Part shown: positions 34,601-41,321 of the stretch, one piece after another
Numbering within the stretch: the first letter of the stretch is position 1
Layout of the letters: each line of letters begins with the position of its first letter
Assembly (NCBI GenBank): GCA_003522085.1
Contig: DPGI01000009.1
Coordinates: 145,653-209,652, forward strand
Source: Clostridiales bacterium
GTDB lineage: Bacteria; Bacillota; Clostridia; Christensenellales; UBA1242
Length of the DNA: 64,000 bases
Direction: 5' to 3'
The notes under the pieces: model-generated
What the model was told of the DNA's origin: nothing
What the model saw: only the letters and a program-made list of their open reading frames with translations
Database searches by the model: none
Position numbers and translations under genes: made by a program

Positions 34601-37331
34601 ACATTGTTTCAAGTGATGGTCTTTCGGTTGATTTGTCTTTGTATGCCATTTCTGCATCAATTGGAGAGAGATAATACAATCCTTTTTTTGCTGAACCAAG
34701 GTCGTAGTTGTTAATGTTTTTGTCTATGAAAGCATTTAAGGCGTCTTGAAGTTTTGTGTCTTCTTTGCCATTTCTGTTTTTGCAAATTGCCGTTAAATTG
34801 CTTGCGTCATAGTTTGTTTTGATTGCTTTGTTTTTAGACCAAATAACAGTTGCATCTGTTGTTAATGTGTAATTTGAAGTGATAAGTTGATATCCTTCGC
34901 TTTGAGTATACAAAACAAAGTAAGGTTTCGAATCGTCAAGGAATACAAGATAAACTGCACTGTTTCCGGCATCGTCAAAGATTTCAAACATATACAAGCC
35001 CGCGCTTTCTTTAACATAGCTTGAAGGGATTGATGAGTTGTTTAAAGTCAAATGTTGAGCGTTGGCATAATTGATCCAAGAGTTGTCTTTTGAAATGGTC
35101 AGTTCTCTATCTGCTGCAAGCATTTCGTTGCGCAACAAGTTTCCGATCAATGAGTTGATGTCAGATGTGTTGTAATAGTTTGAGTATGTAAGTGGAAAGT
35201 ATTTGTAATAGCCATATGTTCTTGCTCCGCTCTTCTTTACATTGTCCCAAGTGAAAACAAATGGTTGGTTTGTTGCATTTGCAAAAGTGCTTGTTGTTCT
35301 GTAATCAGCGTTGATTCCAGAAGTTTCAACTGCGTATGGAGTGAGTGCTGAGATGTCTTGTCTATCGATTGTGAAAGTTCTTGTGATTGGAGTAAGTGCA
35401 AGAGATTGTTTTCCGTAATAGACTTTGAGAGTGTAAGTTCCTTCATCTTCGATAATCTCTTCAGTTTTTGAGCCTGTTAATATTGAGATTGCAGGTTGTT
35501 CTACGTTAGTAAGGAAATCTTTGCGGATAAGTTCAAACTTAACTGGAGCGTCGAAGTCACTTTGATTTGATGCATATTTGATTAAAACTTTTTCAGCGTT
35601 TGTGTATTCGCGAGAATATAACTCTTTCTCATTTGCTGTGATGTTTACGCTAGGTGTAGTTTTTTCAATTTTGAAATAGAAGAATTGATTGAAAACTTTA
35701 CCTGAGTCTGGGTGAGAAGCATAACTAAAATTTGTTAGTGAAACTAAATATGTTCCAGGTGTGCTTAAGTTTGATGTGATGGCAAAGTCGCTAGCTTCTC
35801 CCCAGCTTTTTCCATCATTTGCCAACTTTTGAATTTGAATCGTTGCATTTTCTGCGTTAAAGTTGTTTGTAAATTTAATTGGAGTTTGGTTTGTCGAAAC
35901 AGGTTTCCTTTTTTCCAATGGGATCTCTAATAAGTATTCGGCAAGACCTTTTGTTGAGTTTGCACTTTTCCAGGTTGTATACTCACTGTCTGTCAAAAGG
36001 TAAGAAACATCAGCGCCTTTTTGGGCAGTATATTTGCCGTCATTGTAAATAATCTTTTTAAATTCTTTAAATTCGTTGTTGGTGTAATCGGTGTAAGATG
36101 CTTGTGAACCTACAACATGGACTTTTTGGTCAAGAACTTTAACTATGTCGCCCTGATTATTAAAGTTAAGATTTAAAGGTTGATTGATTTCATATGTGTG
36201 ATGCGTAGTTGTTTCGCCAGCGGTTGTTGAGTAGTTGTAAATCATGTCGTAGTGCATATTGTAAACGCCGACGTCGTTAAAATAAACTGTGGTTTTGTTT
36301 CCGTTTTCTGCAACAACTACATCTTGCACAAAGTCTGGTTTTACAATTTCGTTTGTTTCTGGGTTGAAAGTAAGAGTTGCGCTTTCAGTATTGTTGTTAA
36401 AGTTTTTAGTAAGTGTAAGTCTGAAGTGATTAGCGTCGTATGTGATGCTTGGCAAGTCTTGAGTTCCGTAATTGTAGAAGTATTCCCATTTATGTGTTGA
36501 TGATGACAAACTTGCACTTCGAGAAAGTGATGAAAATTCAATCTTTGGAGCGTCTTGGCAAGAAGGTTCAAAATAATCATCATTGTTGAAAAGGAAAGCG
36601 GTGTATGAGAAAGTTTGATTTGTATAAGTTGTGGTTTCGGTGAAATCTGGGTCGACATCGTTCTCTTTATAATTTTTTCCAGGGACGAAAGTTGTATCAT
36701 AAAGCCCATAAGATATGTTAACTTCTAAAAGTCCTGATTTGTCTATTGAAAGTATGCCCGGAGTGACTTTCCATCCCGTTATTTCACCATTCGTGTCTAT
36801 TATTGCAGATTCCGTGGCTGTCGTTTCGCCAAGAGTCGTGTCGCGAGCAATTTTCATTTGCAGAGTTTGAGGATAAATTGCTGCGTCGCTATTGCGAATA
36901 GTATCGTTTGATGTAAGTATATATTTGCTTGAGTCGACAGGGATTTGTTTGCCGTTTAAATAAACTGAAATTTGAATGTCGTTGAAAAGGTAGTAGTGAT
37001 TTGGGTCTTCAGTTTGGTTTGGGAAGTAGGCATATACTTGTTTAGCTTCATTTGTAGTTTCGCCACCTACCGTTTTGACTATCGTCCCTCTGCCGGATTT
37101 TTTCTCAGTGGTGAATGACAAAGGAAGATCTTTTGAAAAGTATGTATTGTTTTGAGTCAGCACGCCTTTGTTTATATAAGGTGGGATCACGTTTGTAATC
37201 GTCTCTTCAACAACGTCAGCACTTGACTTTGAAATGCTGGTTGGTTGAATTAAAAAGCAGGCGCCGGTTGCCATTGACAAAGCCGCCATACTAAGAACTG
37301 ATAAACTTAAAACCTTTTTAAATTTGTTCAT
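28635..37331 (-). CDS. 2,898-aa membrane-anchored surface protein with many Ig-like repeats
   Basis: One uninterrupted frame. A signal peptide (about 1-38, basic head then VLSLSVLSMAALSMATGA) and a C-terminal membrane helix (about 2868-2889) with basic tail KLRKKIKVK place almost all of it outside the cell. The body is beta-rich, full of Tyr, Asn, Thr and Ser, with recurring Ig-like end strands: TPGTYLVSLTNFSY, KPGSYIVTITQGYY, AGLYMFEIFDDAGN, SGTYTISLSDIAGN, TTGTYFITVRSTSGN. No LPXTG, enzyme motif or cysteine-rich region seen. Probably an adhesin or stalk; ligand unknown. A GGGG-type SD and a dyad at 37345-37363 precede it. Confidence 0.85.
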   Translation of the reverse strand: MNKFKKVLSLSVLSMAALSMATGACFLIQPTSISKSSADVVEETITNVIPPYINKGVLTQNNTYFSKDLPLSFTTEKKSGRGTIVKTVGGETTNEAKQVYAYFPNQTEDPNHYYLFNDIQISVYLNGKQIPVDSSKYILTSNDTIRNSDAAIYPQTLQMKIARDTTLGETTATESAIIDTNGEITGWKVTPGILSIDKSGLLEVNISYGLYDTTFVPGKNYKENDVDPDFTETTTYTNQTFSYTAFLFNNDDYFEPSCQDAPKIEFSSLSRSASLSSSTHKWEYFYNYGTQDLPSITYDANHFRLTLTKNFNNNTESATLTFNPETNEIVKPDFVQDVVVAENGNKTTVYFNDVGVYNMHYDMIYNYSTTAGETTTHHTYEINQPLNLNFNNQGDIVKVLDQKVHVVGSQASYTDYTNNEFKEFKKIIYNDGKYTAQKGADVSYLLTDSEYTTWKSANSTKGLAEYLLEIPLEKRKPVSTNQTPIKFTNNFNAENATIQIQKLANDGKSWGEASDFAITSNLSTPGTYLVSLTNFSYASHPDSGKVFNQFFYFKIEKTTPSVNITANEKELYSREYTNAEKVLIKYASNQSDFDAPVKFELIRKDFLTNVEQPAISILTGSKTEEIIEDEGTYTLKVYYGKQSLALTPITRTFTIDRQDISALTPYAVETSGINADYRTTSTFANATNQPFVFTWDNVKKSGARTYGYYKYFPLTYSNYYNTSDINSLIGNLLRNEMLAADRELTISKDNSWINYANAQHLTLNNSSIPSSYVKESAGLYMFEIFDDAGNSAVYLVFLDDSKPYFVLYTQSEGYQLITSNYTLTTDATVIWSKNKAIKTNYDASNLTAICKNRNGKEDTKLQDALNAFIDKNINNYDLGSAKKGLYYLSPIDAEMAYKDKSTERPSLETMSQKDIQFSYTIHYTLNAEQVKYYLSTSNASQYLTMTAGESGERELVDATQSGGITYIDGNILYSADIYMLATETGYQYYYGQSGSLSLTSLKGESVTATITNGVCYINGKAASKMPFVDMEGTYIFYIRDASNTKGAHLSQDQKFLRYASSFQYIRVTSDSSQMQVYYKEDSTLQTTLTDASFARIDEILEDGNPTGYNKKSSYFNPTSVDKKLYVSFQPTIGNAGSSTITQVDKVTLSFYPYETKVVTKLDANKTPYFAFYKTLSTNPLFENVIYDLSIDGANESIVEKEINIDKEITVAGKYILTRTYKTGEGYTIDIFDYFERKLTAIVDRYGVITAPETISAESIKKEYTINGGTTTAYTAQTYGNIVIITPADGSPKISDANCEITDGGIRPIEMFGVNDYQVFAIFENNVSKDFNFKLLIPDVTLSESATTNVSVGPSLESIIGGDILINMYDDKNLPEGVISVSFPYYNNGINSGDSLYTANNNNWSDNDTSVTTSLKTNKLPVKLYIPEVKYTITNEDDIDADEQVFIKNILNNDLTYFDNDENFRQTSIITPYQIVASIEFLATGASETEVYTSTAGENGFLAFVDSNGAAVKNFSKPGSYIVTITQGYYSDSNSTNNFRKNYKFAFTIESSTPEFNISASGKELNTLDQANYYTNEKSATISWKEDTDDRYIAKIDKTKIEVTITKSQNQFSDIISITTAANGGYEITTENSNATLVSALEFTRSGKMNYLAVNFDKLGIYSNDDKFSLTMQFEGHNDEYYQKTTKTIVIDKKASYETVGSLIAKLSAFTNDAIPLDESNLRNYYNIEGKSVKTADEAAYNISKNVGYLKYYAYQVSDDFFTALKTMVETNNTLGANYRGDTIAAYYKLLNEDPYSGTFTETSYDNFAASKYNEIVNGTPTQESGYFEIVEQDLAGNLTIYLVHKYTAAEGMTDTIDDQGNEIQEFSQGLHYTDGKTDKYVFDKQILTNLLNIYSSTTFSVEKLNFMGDRWLELNINGSLYMLTPWLENGQAYRLAGQNAEIVSLNAIFASFSSSTTPINIAISNAADGSFANIKLTLLDGASLNTYLADSTAQEYISIGYSNSVYPVKVTVYNGNQVYSAQNDPNTLANLNSSYAYLANWSKYDNDTIVATADQTLSRLNFTFITLPNPNSKIKYEIVDNFGNTTKIVHVYGQNLYNEIESSGNMYTALINDATTGHEAQTYYISPVDLRFSYNDTVHTLKVFKWDGNVWAPTTEYGYSRVNLTTMTFSNPSGGLINNKYKIDVYEYDEDSPNNVDDSKYVKTVYFHIYNMLPQTDETLESYFKLSDNYGENITDATLTDTTVQRITINNRVYTISRSGSTFASSVTFTYSNSESFDYPFTAYYYKEGGESSGWTVVKSGTSFTESGVYYFLISYDSVLTNEYSLYKLEILDSATEFYRVTNNGKQVEKAGSYYYYRGTEYSEYYIVNVNYNTSASLVQIVPNNYQNVKVQPTSIKEAEGEGVFTIGYRVYNYSETETVKPGTSPFNRTVFITFIPPTSQPVSEAYFTFNSADQIDMLTSSSITAAADKNDSALSSVKLIFSNSYGIANNLIKISILKDGVAYPIETKTEEIVSSESGKANKTYRYVELTTSGTYTISLSDIAGNRQVFAAGTSQASGTLKLIFLKDVAFTMTYTDTDGVTHTTDPIQKGVFNKKVELTLLKTEEYYTAQSVGSGQSMITATRNGQEFTDFKFNATTKTFTFEMPGYYSVYFSATSTTGVPIREEIYNFTIVNPEESRYSFEYAPFDGYYIKSIVKDNLGDITRDENGQLKQAFKDVYQTVIINNKEYLKHFTTSFLDSLTGVGRYTITICTTKALNRTDYTATTDFSFSYWVNTSTVPISVSVTEGEATSKNIDVSFNAERVFEAVGECVITIGSQQFEINADTIATIGTVTQPISTTGTYFITVRSTSGNLLYSYKVIKNEPLNAWAIAAICIGAVGAIIVVVVIIKLRKKIKVK

Positions 37332-37344
37332 ACTTCTACCCCTA

Positions 37345-37363
37345 TGTCAACTATATTTTGACA
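37345..37363. promoter_or_regulatory. Operator-like dyad upstream of the giant gene
   Basis: TGTCAA (37345-37350) and TTGACA (37358-37363), 7-nt spacer. It lies 14 nt before the start codon (minus strand), downstream of a possible -10 (GATAAAAT), a typical repressor position. A related dyad is at 60627-60640. Confidence 0.45.
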
Positions 37364-37546
37364 CGATCATTTTATCATAATTTTTCCCAAAAGCAAAATA
37401 ATTTATGTATAAATAAATATAATATATATTATTAAATATAAATACATATTAAAATTTATTTATTTTTATTTTTTAAAATTGCAAAAAATAAAAAGCGAAA
37501 AATATTTATTTCGCTTTAAAATAAAGGGGTTAAAATAATAATTTAA
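37364..37546. other. AT-rich gap, no gene seen
   Basis: Very AT-rich sequence between the giant gene and the sigma-like gene, both on the minus strand. About 37490-37525 has AAAGCGAAA / TTTCGCTTT pairing with flanking A/T runs, likely the terminator of the sigma-like gene. Confidence 0.5.
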
Positions 37547-38653
37547 TTAAAATAACAGAATATTTACGTTATTTTCGTCAATTATTTCGTTATTTTCGAA
37601 AATTGTGAATTTTTTTAATAAATCGCGGCGCACTTTCCCAAGCGCTGATGACTCGCGTGGGGTGATTGGTTCGCCCCTTAAAACCTTGTCTTCAAAAAAC
37701 TGTTTTTCTTTTGGACCGAGCGACGGAATAATCAAAGTTTGCTTTGCAATTCCTTTTGGAAAGCATTTGATAAAGTTTTCTTTAAAGTGCTTGCTTAAAA
37801 ATCGTGGAGGTTTGATGTAATTTTCAATCACATAGGTTTCCATGGCATACATGGTGTTCCGCCACTTTGCCCGCATATGCGGATGTGAGATGCCTCTTTC
37901 ATCACCAATCTTATACAGCGGCTCTAAGTGGTCGTTCACTGCGTGCCTTAAAATTAGTTCTTTTTCAAAATCATTGAATCTTTTATCAAAATAATCTTTA
38001 AAACATTCATCGTGTTTCCAGATATATCTCAAGTGCAGTATAGACGGCGAGCCATATCCGCCCATGCGCCTGCGAAGCGAACCGTAAAGGTCTTGTTCTA
38101 TCATATCAAAATCATTTGCATCAAAGTCCAACATCTTCGCCACTTCTTCGGGCGTTTTCATTTCTTTATGATAAAGCCTGAAAAAATCTTGCTCACAAAT
38201 TGGCAAAAGTTGAATCGCATTGTCGATTTCGGCGGCTTCTTTAAGTTCTAAAACTTCTTCGGGGCGAACTCCGCCTTCTATCAAGTCGATTTTTTCACAG
38301 CGCTCTTCGTCATCAATCATTGCATTTAATACGGCGACTTCATTACGGGAATTTTGCCTGCGGTTTTCCATGAAGATTTCGTTTCGCATACAATATATGG
38401 CGTAGGTTGCAAATCGGTTGCCATGTTGAATGTCAAAGGTGTCAATCGCTTTAAGCATACCAATAGCGGCGAGTTGAAAGATATCGTCATAGTCGATTGT
38501 TGTGCGCCCTTGACCTACATTACAATATCGATTTGCTACTTGATAAATCATTTTAATATTAAGCTTGATAATCTCGTCTTTTGCAGACTGGTCACCTTCG
38601 TGATATTTTTTTATGAGTTCGATTGTTTTGGAATTATAGTCGATATTTTTCAT
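37547..38653 (-). CDS. Sigma-70-like protein with extended C-terminal half
   Basis: 368 aa. Residues about 20-105 are a recognisable region 2: YDDIFQLAAIGMLKAIDTFD and GNRFATYAIYCMRNEIF, close to sporulation and primary sigma factors. The rest is not a standard sigma. It contains three segments that each look like part of a region-4 module (about 135-185, 225-270 and 325-355), the last with RGEPITPRESSALGKVRRDL, separated by basic aromatic sequence. It may be a lineage-specific alternative sigma. Leaderless candidate: TATACT ends 6 nt before the ATG. Divergent from the hydrogenase gene. Confidence 0.65.
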   Translation of the reverse strand: MKNIDYNSKTIELIKKYHEGDQSAKDEIIKLNIKMIYQVANRYCNVGQGRTTIDYDDIFQLAAIGMLKAIDTFDIQHGNRFATYAIYCMRNEIFMENRRQNSRNEVAVLNAMIDDEERCEKIDLIEGGVRPEEVLELKEAAEIDNAIQLLPICEQDFFRLYHKEMKTPEEVAKMLDFDANDFDMIEQDLYGSLRRRMGGYGSPSILHLRYIWKHDECFKDYFDKRFNDFEKELILRHAVNDHLEPLYKIGDERGISHPHMRAKWRNTMYAMETYVIENYIKPPRFLSKHFKENFIKCFPKGIAKQTLIIPSLGPKEKQFFEDKVLRGEPITPRESSALGKVRRDLLKKFTIFENNEIIDENNVNILLF

Positions 38654-38659
38654 AGAAAA

Positions 38660-38665
38660 AGTATA
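38660..38665 (-). promoter_or_regulatory. -10 box 6 nt before the sigma-like ATG (leaderless candidate)
   Basis: TATACT on the minus strand (38660-38665) then TTTTCT and ATG at 38653. The -35 is weak. No SD. Confidence 0.5.
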
Positions 38666-38751
38666 TTTAAAAGCGAGATTAAAAATTACATTTAGCGGTA
38701 TTTCATTTTGATAATATTGTCAAATATTGTAAAATTGTATAAAGGTGAGTT

Positions 38752-40167
38752 ATGAATAGATTTATATGCAGAGTATGTGGATATGTTCATGAGGGAGAAC
38801 TTGATGAAAAGACAGTTTGCCCAGTTTGTCATTTGGGTGCAGAATTTTTTAAGCCCGAAGCAAAACAAGAGCGCGACGAGCACGTTTTTGTAGATATTGA
38901 CGAATCAAACGTGGCAATTTGTCGCGATCCTGAAAAATGCATGCATTGTGGAAATTGCAAATCGGTGTGCAGATATAAGCAGGCTGTTTATGGTAGATAT
39001 AACGCGCAAAAATGCAAATGCAAATCAGTTTGTGTTGATTGCGGGCAGTGCTCTATTGCATGTCCAGCAGGCGCAATTGAATATAAAAACGATTATTCAC
39101 GCCTAAAAGCAGAAATGGAAGATGAAAACAAGGTTTTTGTTTTTATTACAGCGCCTGCAACACGTGTTTCGCTTGCTGAAGTTTTCGGTCAGCCGGAAGG
39201 AACTATCTGCACACAGCACGTTGTGGGAGCGCTTAGAAGCCTTGGCGCGGATTATGTTTTTGATGCCACATTTGGCGCAGATTTAACGATAATGGAAGAA
39301 GCGAAAGAACTCGTTTCGCGCTTGCAGTCGGGTAAAAAACTGCCTATGTTTACAAGTTGTTGTCCATCATGGGTGAAATATACCGAGATTTTTTATCCCA
39401 AAATGTTAAAAAATCTTTCTACTTGCAAAAGCCCGCTGTCAATGCAAGCGGAAGTTATAAAAACCTATTGGGCTCAAAAGCAAAACATTGAGCCAGAGCG
39501 AATTAGGGTGGTTGCAATCACTCCTTGCACAGCAAAAAAGGCGGAGGCAAAGGAAAGAAAGGCGTTTGATTATGCAATTCCTGTTCGCGAACTTGCAAAG
39601 TGGATGGTCGAAGACGGCATCGTGTTTAACGATATTGTGCCAAGCGAGTTTGACAGTGTGGTCGGTTCTGGCAGTGGCGCGGGTGTTATTTTTGGCTCGG
39701 CTGGTGGAGTCATGGAAGCAGTGCTGAGATCAGCATATTATTTCGTGACTGGTAAAAATGCAGAACAACTCAATTTCAAAAACATTCGCAGTTTAAGCGG
39801 TTATGCCGAAGCGCAAATCAGCATAGGAGGCTACAACCTTAAAGTTGCGGCTGTTTCGGGGCTTGCAAATGCAAAAAAACTTTTGGACGAAATTCAAAAG
39901 GGCAAACATTTTGACTTTGTTGAAGTAATGGCTTGCCTTGGCGGTTGTATAGCAGGCGGCGGTCAGCCTAAAAACATCAATCATACTTACGAAGAAGTTA
40001 GAAAGTGGAGAAGCACGGCTCTTTATTATCTTGACCAGTGCCAAGAAGTGAGATGTGCTCATGATAACCCAGAAATTAAAACGTTATATCGCGATTTTTT
40101 GTCAAAACCGGGGGCGACGCAAATGTTGCATACAAAATTTGTTGACAAAAGTGGAATATTGGGCTAA
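38752..40167 (+). CDS. [FeFe] hydrogenase with N-terminal rubredoxin domain
   Basis: 471 aa. Residues 1-30 form a rubredoxin-like knuckle pair (CRVC at 6-9, CPVC at 23-26). Residues 57-104 hold a ferredoxin module with two CxxCxxCxxxC sets. The H-cluster domain follows with the three family motifs: FTSCCPSW (about 201), TPCTAKKAE (about 258) and MACLGGCIAGGGQP (about 395), and a small-subunit-like tail. All expected Cys ligands are present, so it should be active in H2 evolution or uptake, in the cytoplasm. The rubredoxin head suggests electron exchange with rubredoxin or rubrerythrin partners (a rubrerythrin is at 53349). An AGGTGAG lies only 2 nt from the ATG; a leaderless start is also possible. 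Confidence 0.92.
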   Translation: MNRFICRVCGYVHEGELDEKTVCPVCHLGAEFFKPEAKQERDEHVFVDIDESNVAICRDPEKCMHCGNCKSVCRYKQAVYGRYNAQKCKCKSVCVDCGQCSIACPAGAIEYKNDYSRLKAEMEDENKVFVFITAPATRVSLAEVFGQPEGTICTQHVVGALRSLGADYVFDATFGADLTIMEEAKELVSRLQSGKKLPMFTSCCPSWVKYTEIFYPKMLKNLSTCKSPLSMQAEVIKTYWAQKQNIEPERIRVVAITPCTAKKAEAKERKAFDYAIPVRELAKWMVEDGIVFNDIVPSEFDSVVGSGSGAGVIFGSAGGVMEAVLRSAYYFVTGKNAEQLNFKNIRSLSGYAEAQISIGGYNLKVAAVSGLANAKKLLDEIQKGKHFDFVEVMACLGGCIAGGGQPKNINHTYEEVRKWRSTALYYLDQCQEVRCAHDNPEIKTLYRDFLSKPGATQMLHTKFVDKSGILG

Positions 40168-40227
40168 TATTATCAAAAATTTTACAATTTGCATATAAAA
40201 ATATGTAAATTTTAGAAGGAGGGAAAC

Positions 40228-40716
40228 ATGAATAAGTCTAGAGATATATTTTTAATTGCACTCGCATTTCTTTCATCGCTTTTGTTTGTTTTTGGTGGGG
40301 TAGGAATTTTTGCGAGCGTGCTTGTGGGAATTTTGATTGTCGGCGTGGCATATCTTGTTTTCAAAGATAAATCGCTTGCGGCAAGAACTTTACAACCTTA
40401 CATAATTTTGTGTGCGGTTACTCTTGTTAGGCTTGTGTTTGAAGCAATTTTTGCCATGATTCTTGCATTTACAAACGATTCAACTGTTTACTCAAACACG
40501 ATACAGGCAGCATCGATTGTCCGCGGAATTTTGATGATTGTTTTGATTTGCCTTCAAATCGTTGCTCTTGTGTTTATTTGCTGCAAAAAAGATGCGCCAC
40601 TTGTTGGAACATTTGCAAATAAAATTGTTTCAAATCCAGTTGAAAGCAAAACAAAAGCTCAAAAAAGCAAGAAAAATGAGCCAGAAACAGACAAAACCGA
40701 AAACGAAGAAAAATAA
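40228..40716 (+). CDS. Four-helix membrane protein of unknown function
   Basis: 162 aa. About four hydrophobic helices in residues 8-130 and a charged C-terminal tail (KTKAQKSKKNEPETDKTENE). Not recognised. AGGAGG 5-6 nt before the ATG; 60 nt after the hydrogenase gene, so possibly co-transcribed, but no functional link can be shown. Terminator follows at 40716-40740. Confidence 0.65.
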   Translation: MNKSRDIFLIALAFLSSLLFVFGGVGIFASVLVGILIVGVAYLVFKDKSLAARTLQPYIILCAVTLVRLVFEAIFAMILAFTNDSTVYSNTIQAASIVRGILMIVLICLQIVALVFICCKKDAPLVGTFANKIVSNPVESKTKAQKSKKNEPETDKTENEEK

Positions 40717-40740
40717 ACTTGGTGATTTCCAAGTTTTTTC
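40716..40740 (+). terminator. Terminator after the membrane-protein gene
   Basis: AACTTGG / CCAAGTT with 6-nt loop, then six T. Confidence 0.85.
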
Positions 40741-40761
40741 ATAAAAAATTTAGATAGTGAA

Positions 40762-40767
40762 TATTAT
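40762..40767 (+). promoter_or_regulatory. -10 box 6 nt before the deformylase-like ATG (leaderless candidate)
   Basis: TATTAT (40762-40767), then 6 nt to ATG at 40774. The -35 is not clear. No SD. Confidence 0.45.
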
Positions 40768-40773
40768 ATCATT

Positions 40774-41280
40774 ATGATTAAAGAACCTATTTTTGAAAAG
40801 TCACGTCTAAAAAGTTTGGTTGCAGATTCGCCGATTGATTCTACGTCGGCGTGTGTTGCGAAAGATATGAGTGATACTTTAAATTATTTCAGGCAACACG
40901 GCAGCGGAGTCTCATATATTTGCGCAAATCAAATTGGCGACAACGAAAGGATTGTCGCTGTTTTTGACAGTGCAAACAACAAGATGAAATTTTTATATAA
41001 CCCTGAAATATACACCAAGCGTGAATTGCAAGATTATTGGGAAGAAAGTTTGTCGCGCCCCGGTAGACTTTATAATGTAAAATGTTATTTTGAAGTGGTT
41101 GTTTATTATTTTGACGAAAATGGCTCGCGAAAACATATGATTTGCAACGGCAAAACCGCCGCACTAATTCAATCGGCAATAAGCACGCTGGACGGAGTGT
41201 TGCCGGAAGAACGCGCAAGCGAGTGTGCAATTATTGAAAATGTGGTCAAAATACTAAACGATAGCGCGCTAGAATTATAA
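40774..41280 (+). CDS. Peptide-deformylase-like protein lacking all metal ligands (probable pseudoenzyme)
   Basis: 168 aa of deformylase (PDF) length and layout. Motif 1 (GxGLAAPQIG) appears as GSGVSYICANQIG at 43-55. Motif 2 (EGCLS) is EESLS at 90-94, so the zinc/iron-binding Cys is Ser92. Motif 3 (QHEIDHLDG) is QSAISTLDG at 133-141, so both His ligands and the catalytic Glu are replaced by Ser134, Thr138 and Ala135 while the flanking residues are kept. The frame is intact, so a non-enzymatic role such as nascent-chain or ribosome binding is more likely than decay. Lies directly before rlmD; both are predicted leaderless. Confidence 0.75.
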   Translation: MIKEPIFEKSRLKSLVADSPIDSTSACVAKDMSDTLNYFRQHGSGVSYICANQIGDNERIVAVFDSANNKMKFLYNPEIYTKRELQDYWEESLSRPGRLYNVKCYFEVVVYYFDENGSRKHMICNGKTAALIQSAISTLDGVLPEERASECAIIENVVKILNDSALEL

Positions 41281-41286
41281 AATCAT

Positions 41287-41315
41287 TTGCAAATCTTAAA
41301 AATTTCGACTAATAT
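41287..41315 (+). promoter_or_regulatory. rlmD promoter giving a predicted leaderless mRNA
   Basis: TTGCAA (41287-41292), 17 nt, TAATAT (41310-41315), then 6 nt to ATG at 41322. No SD. Confidence 0.7.
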
Positions 41316-41321
41316 ATAGTT

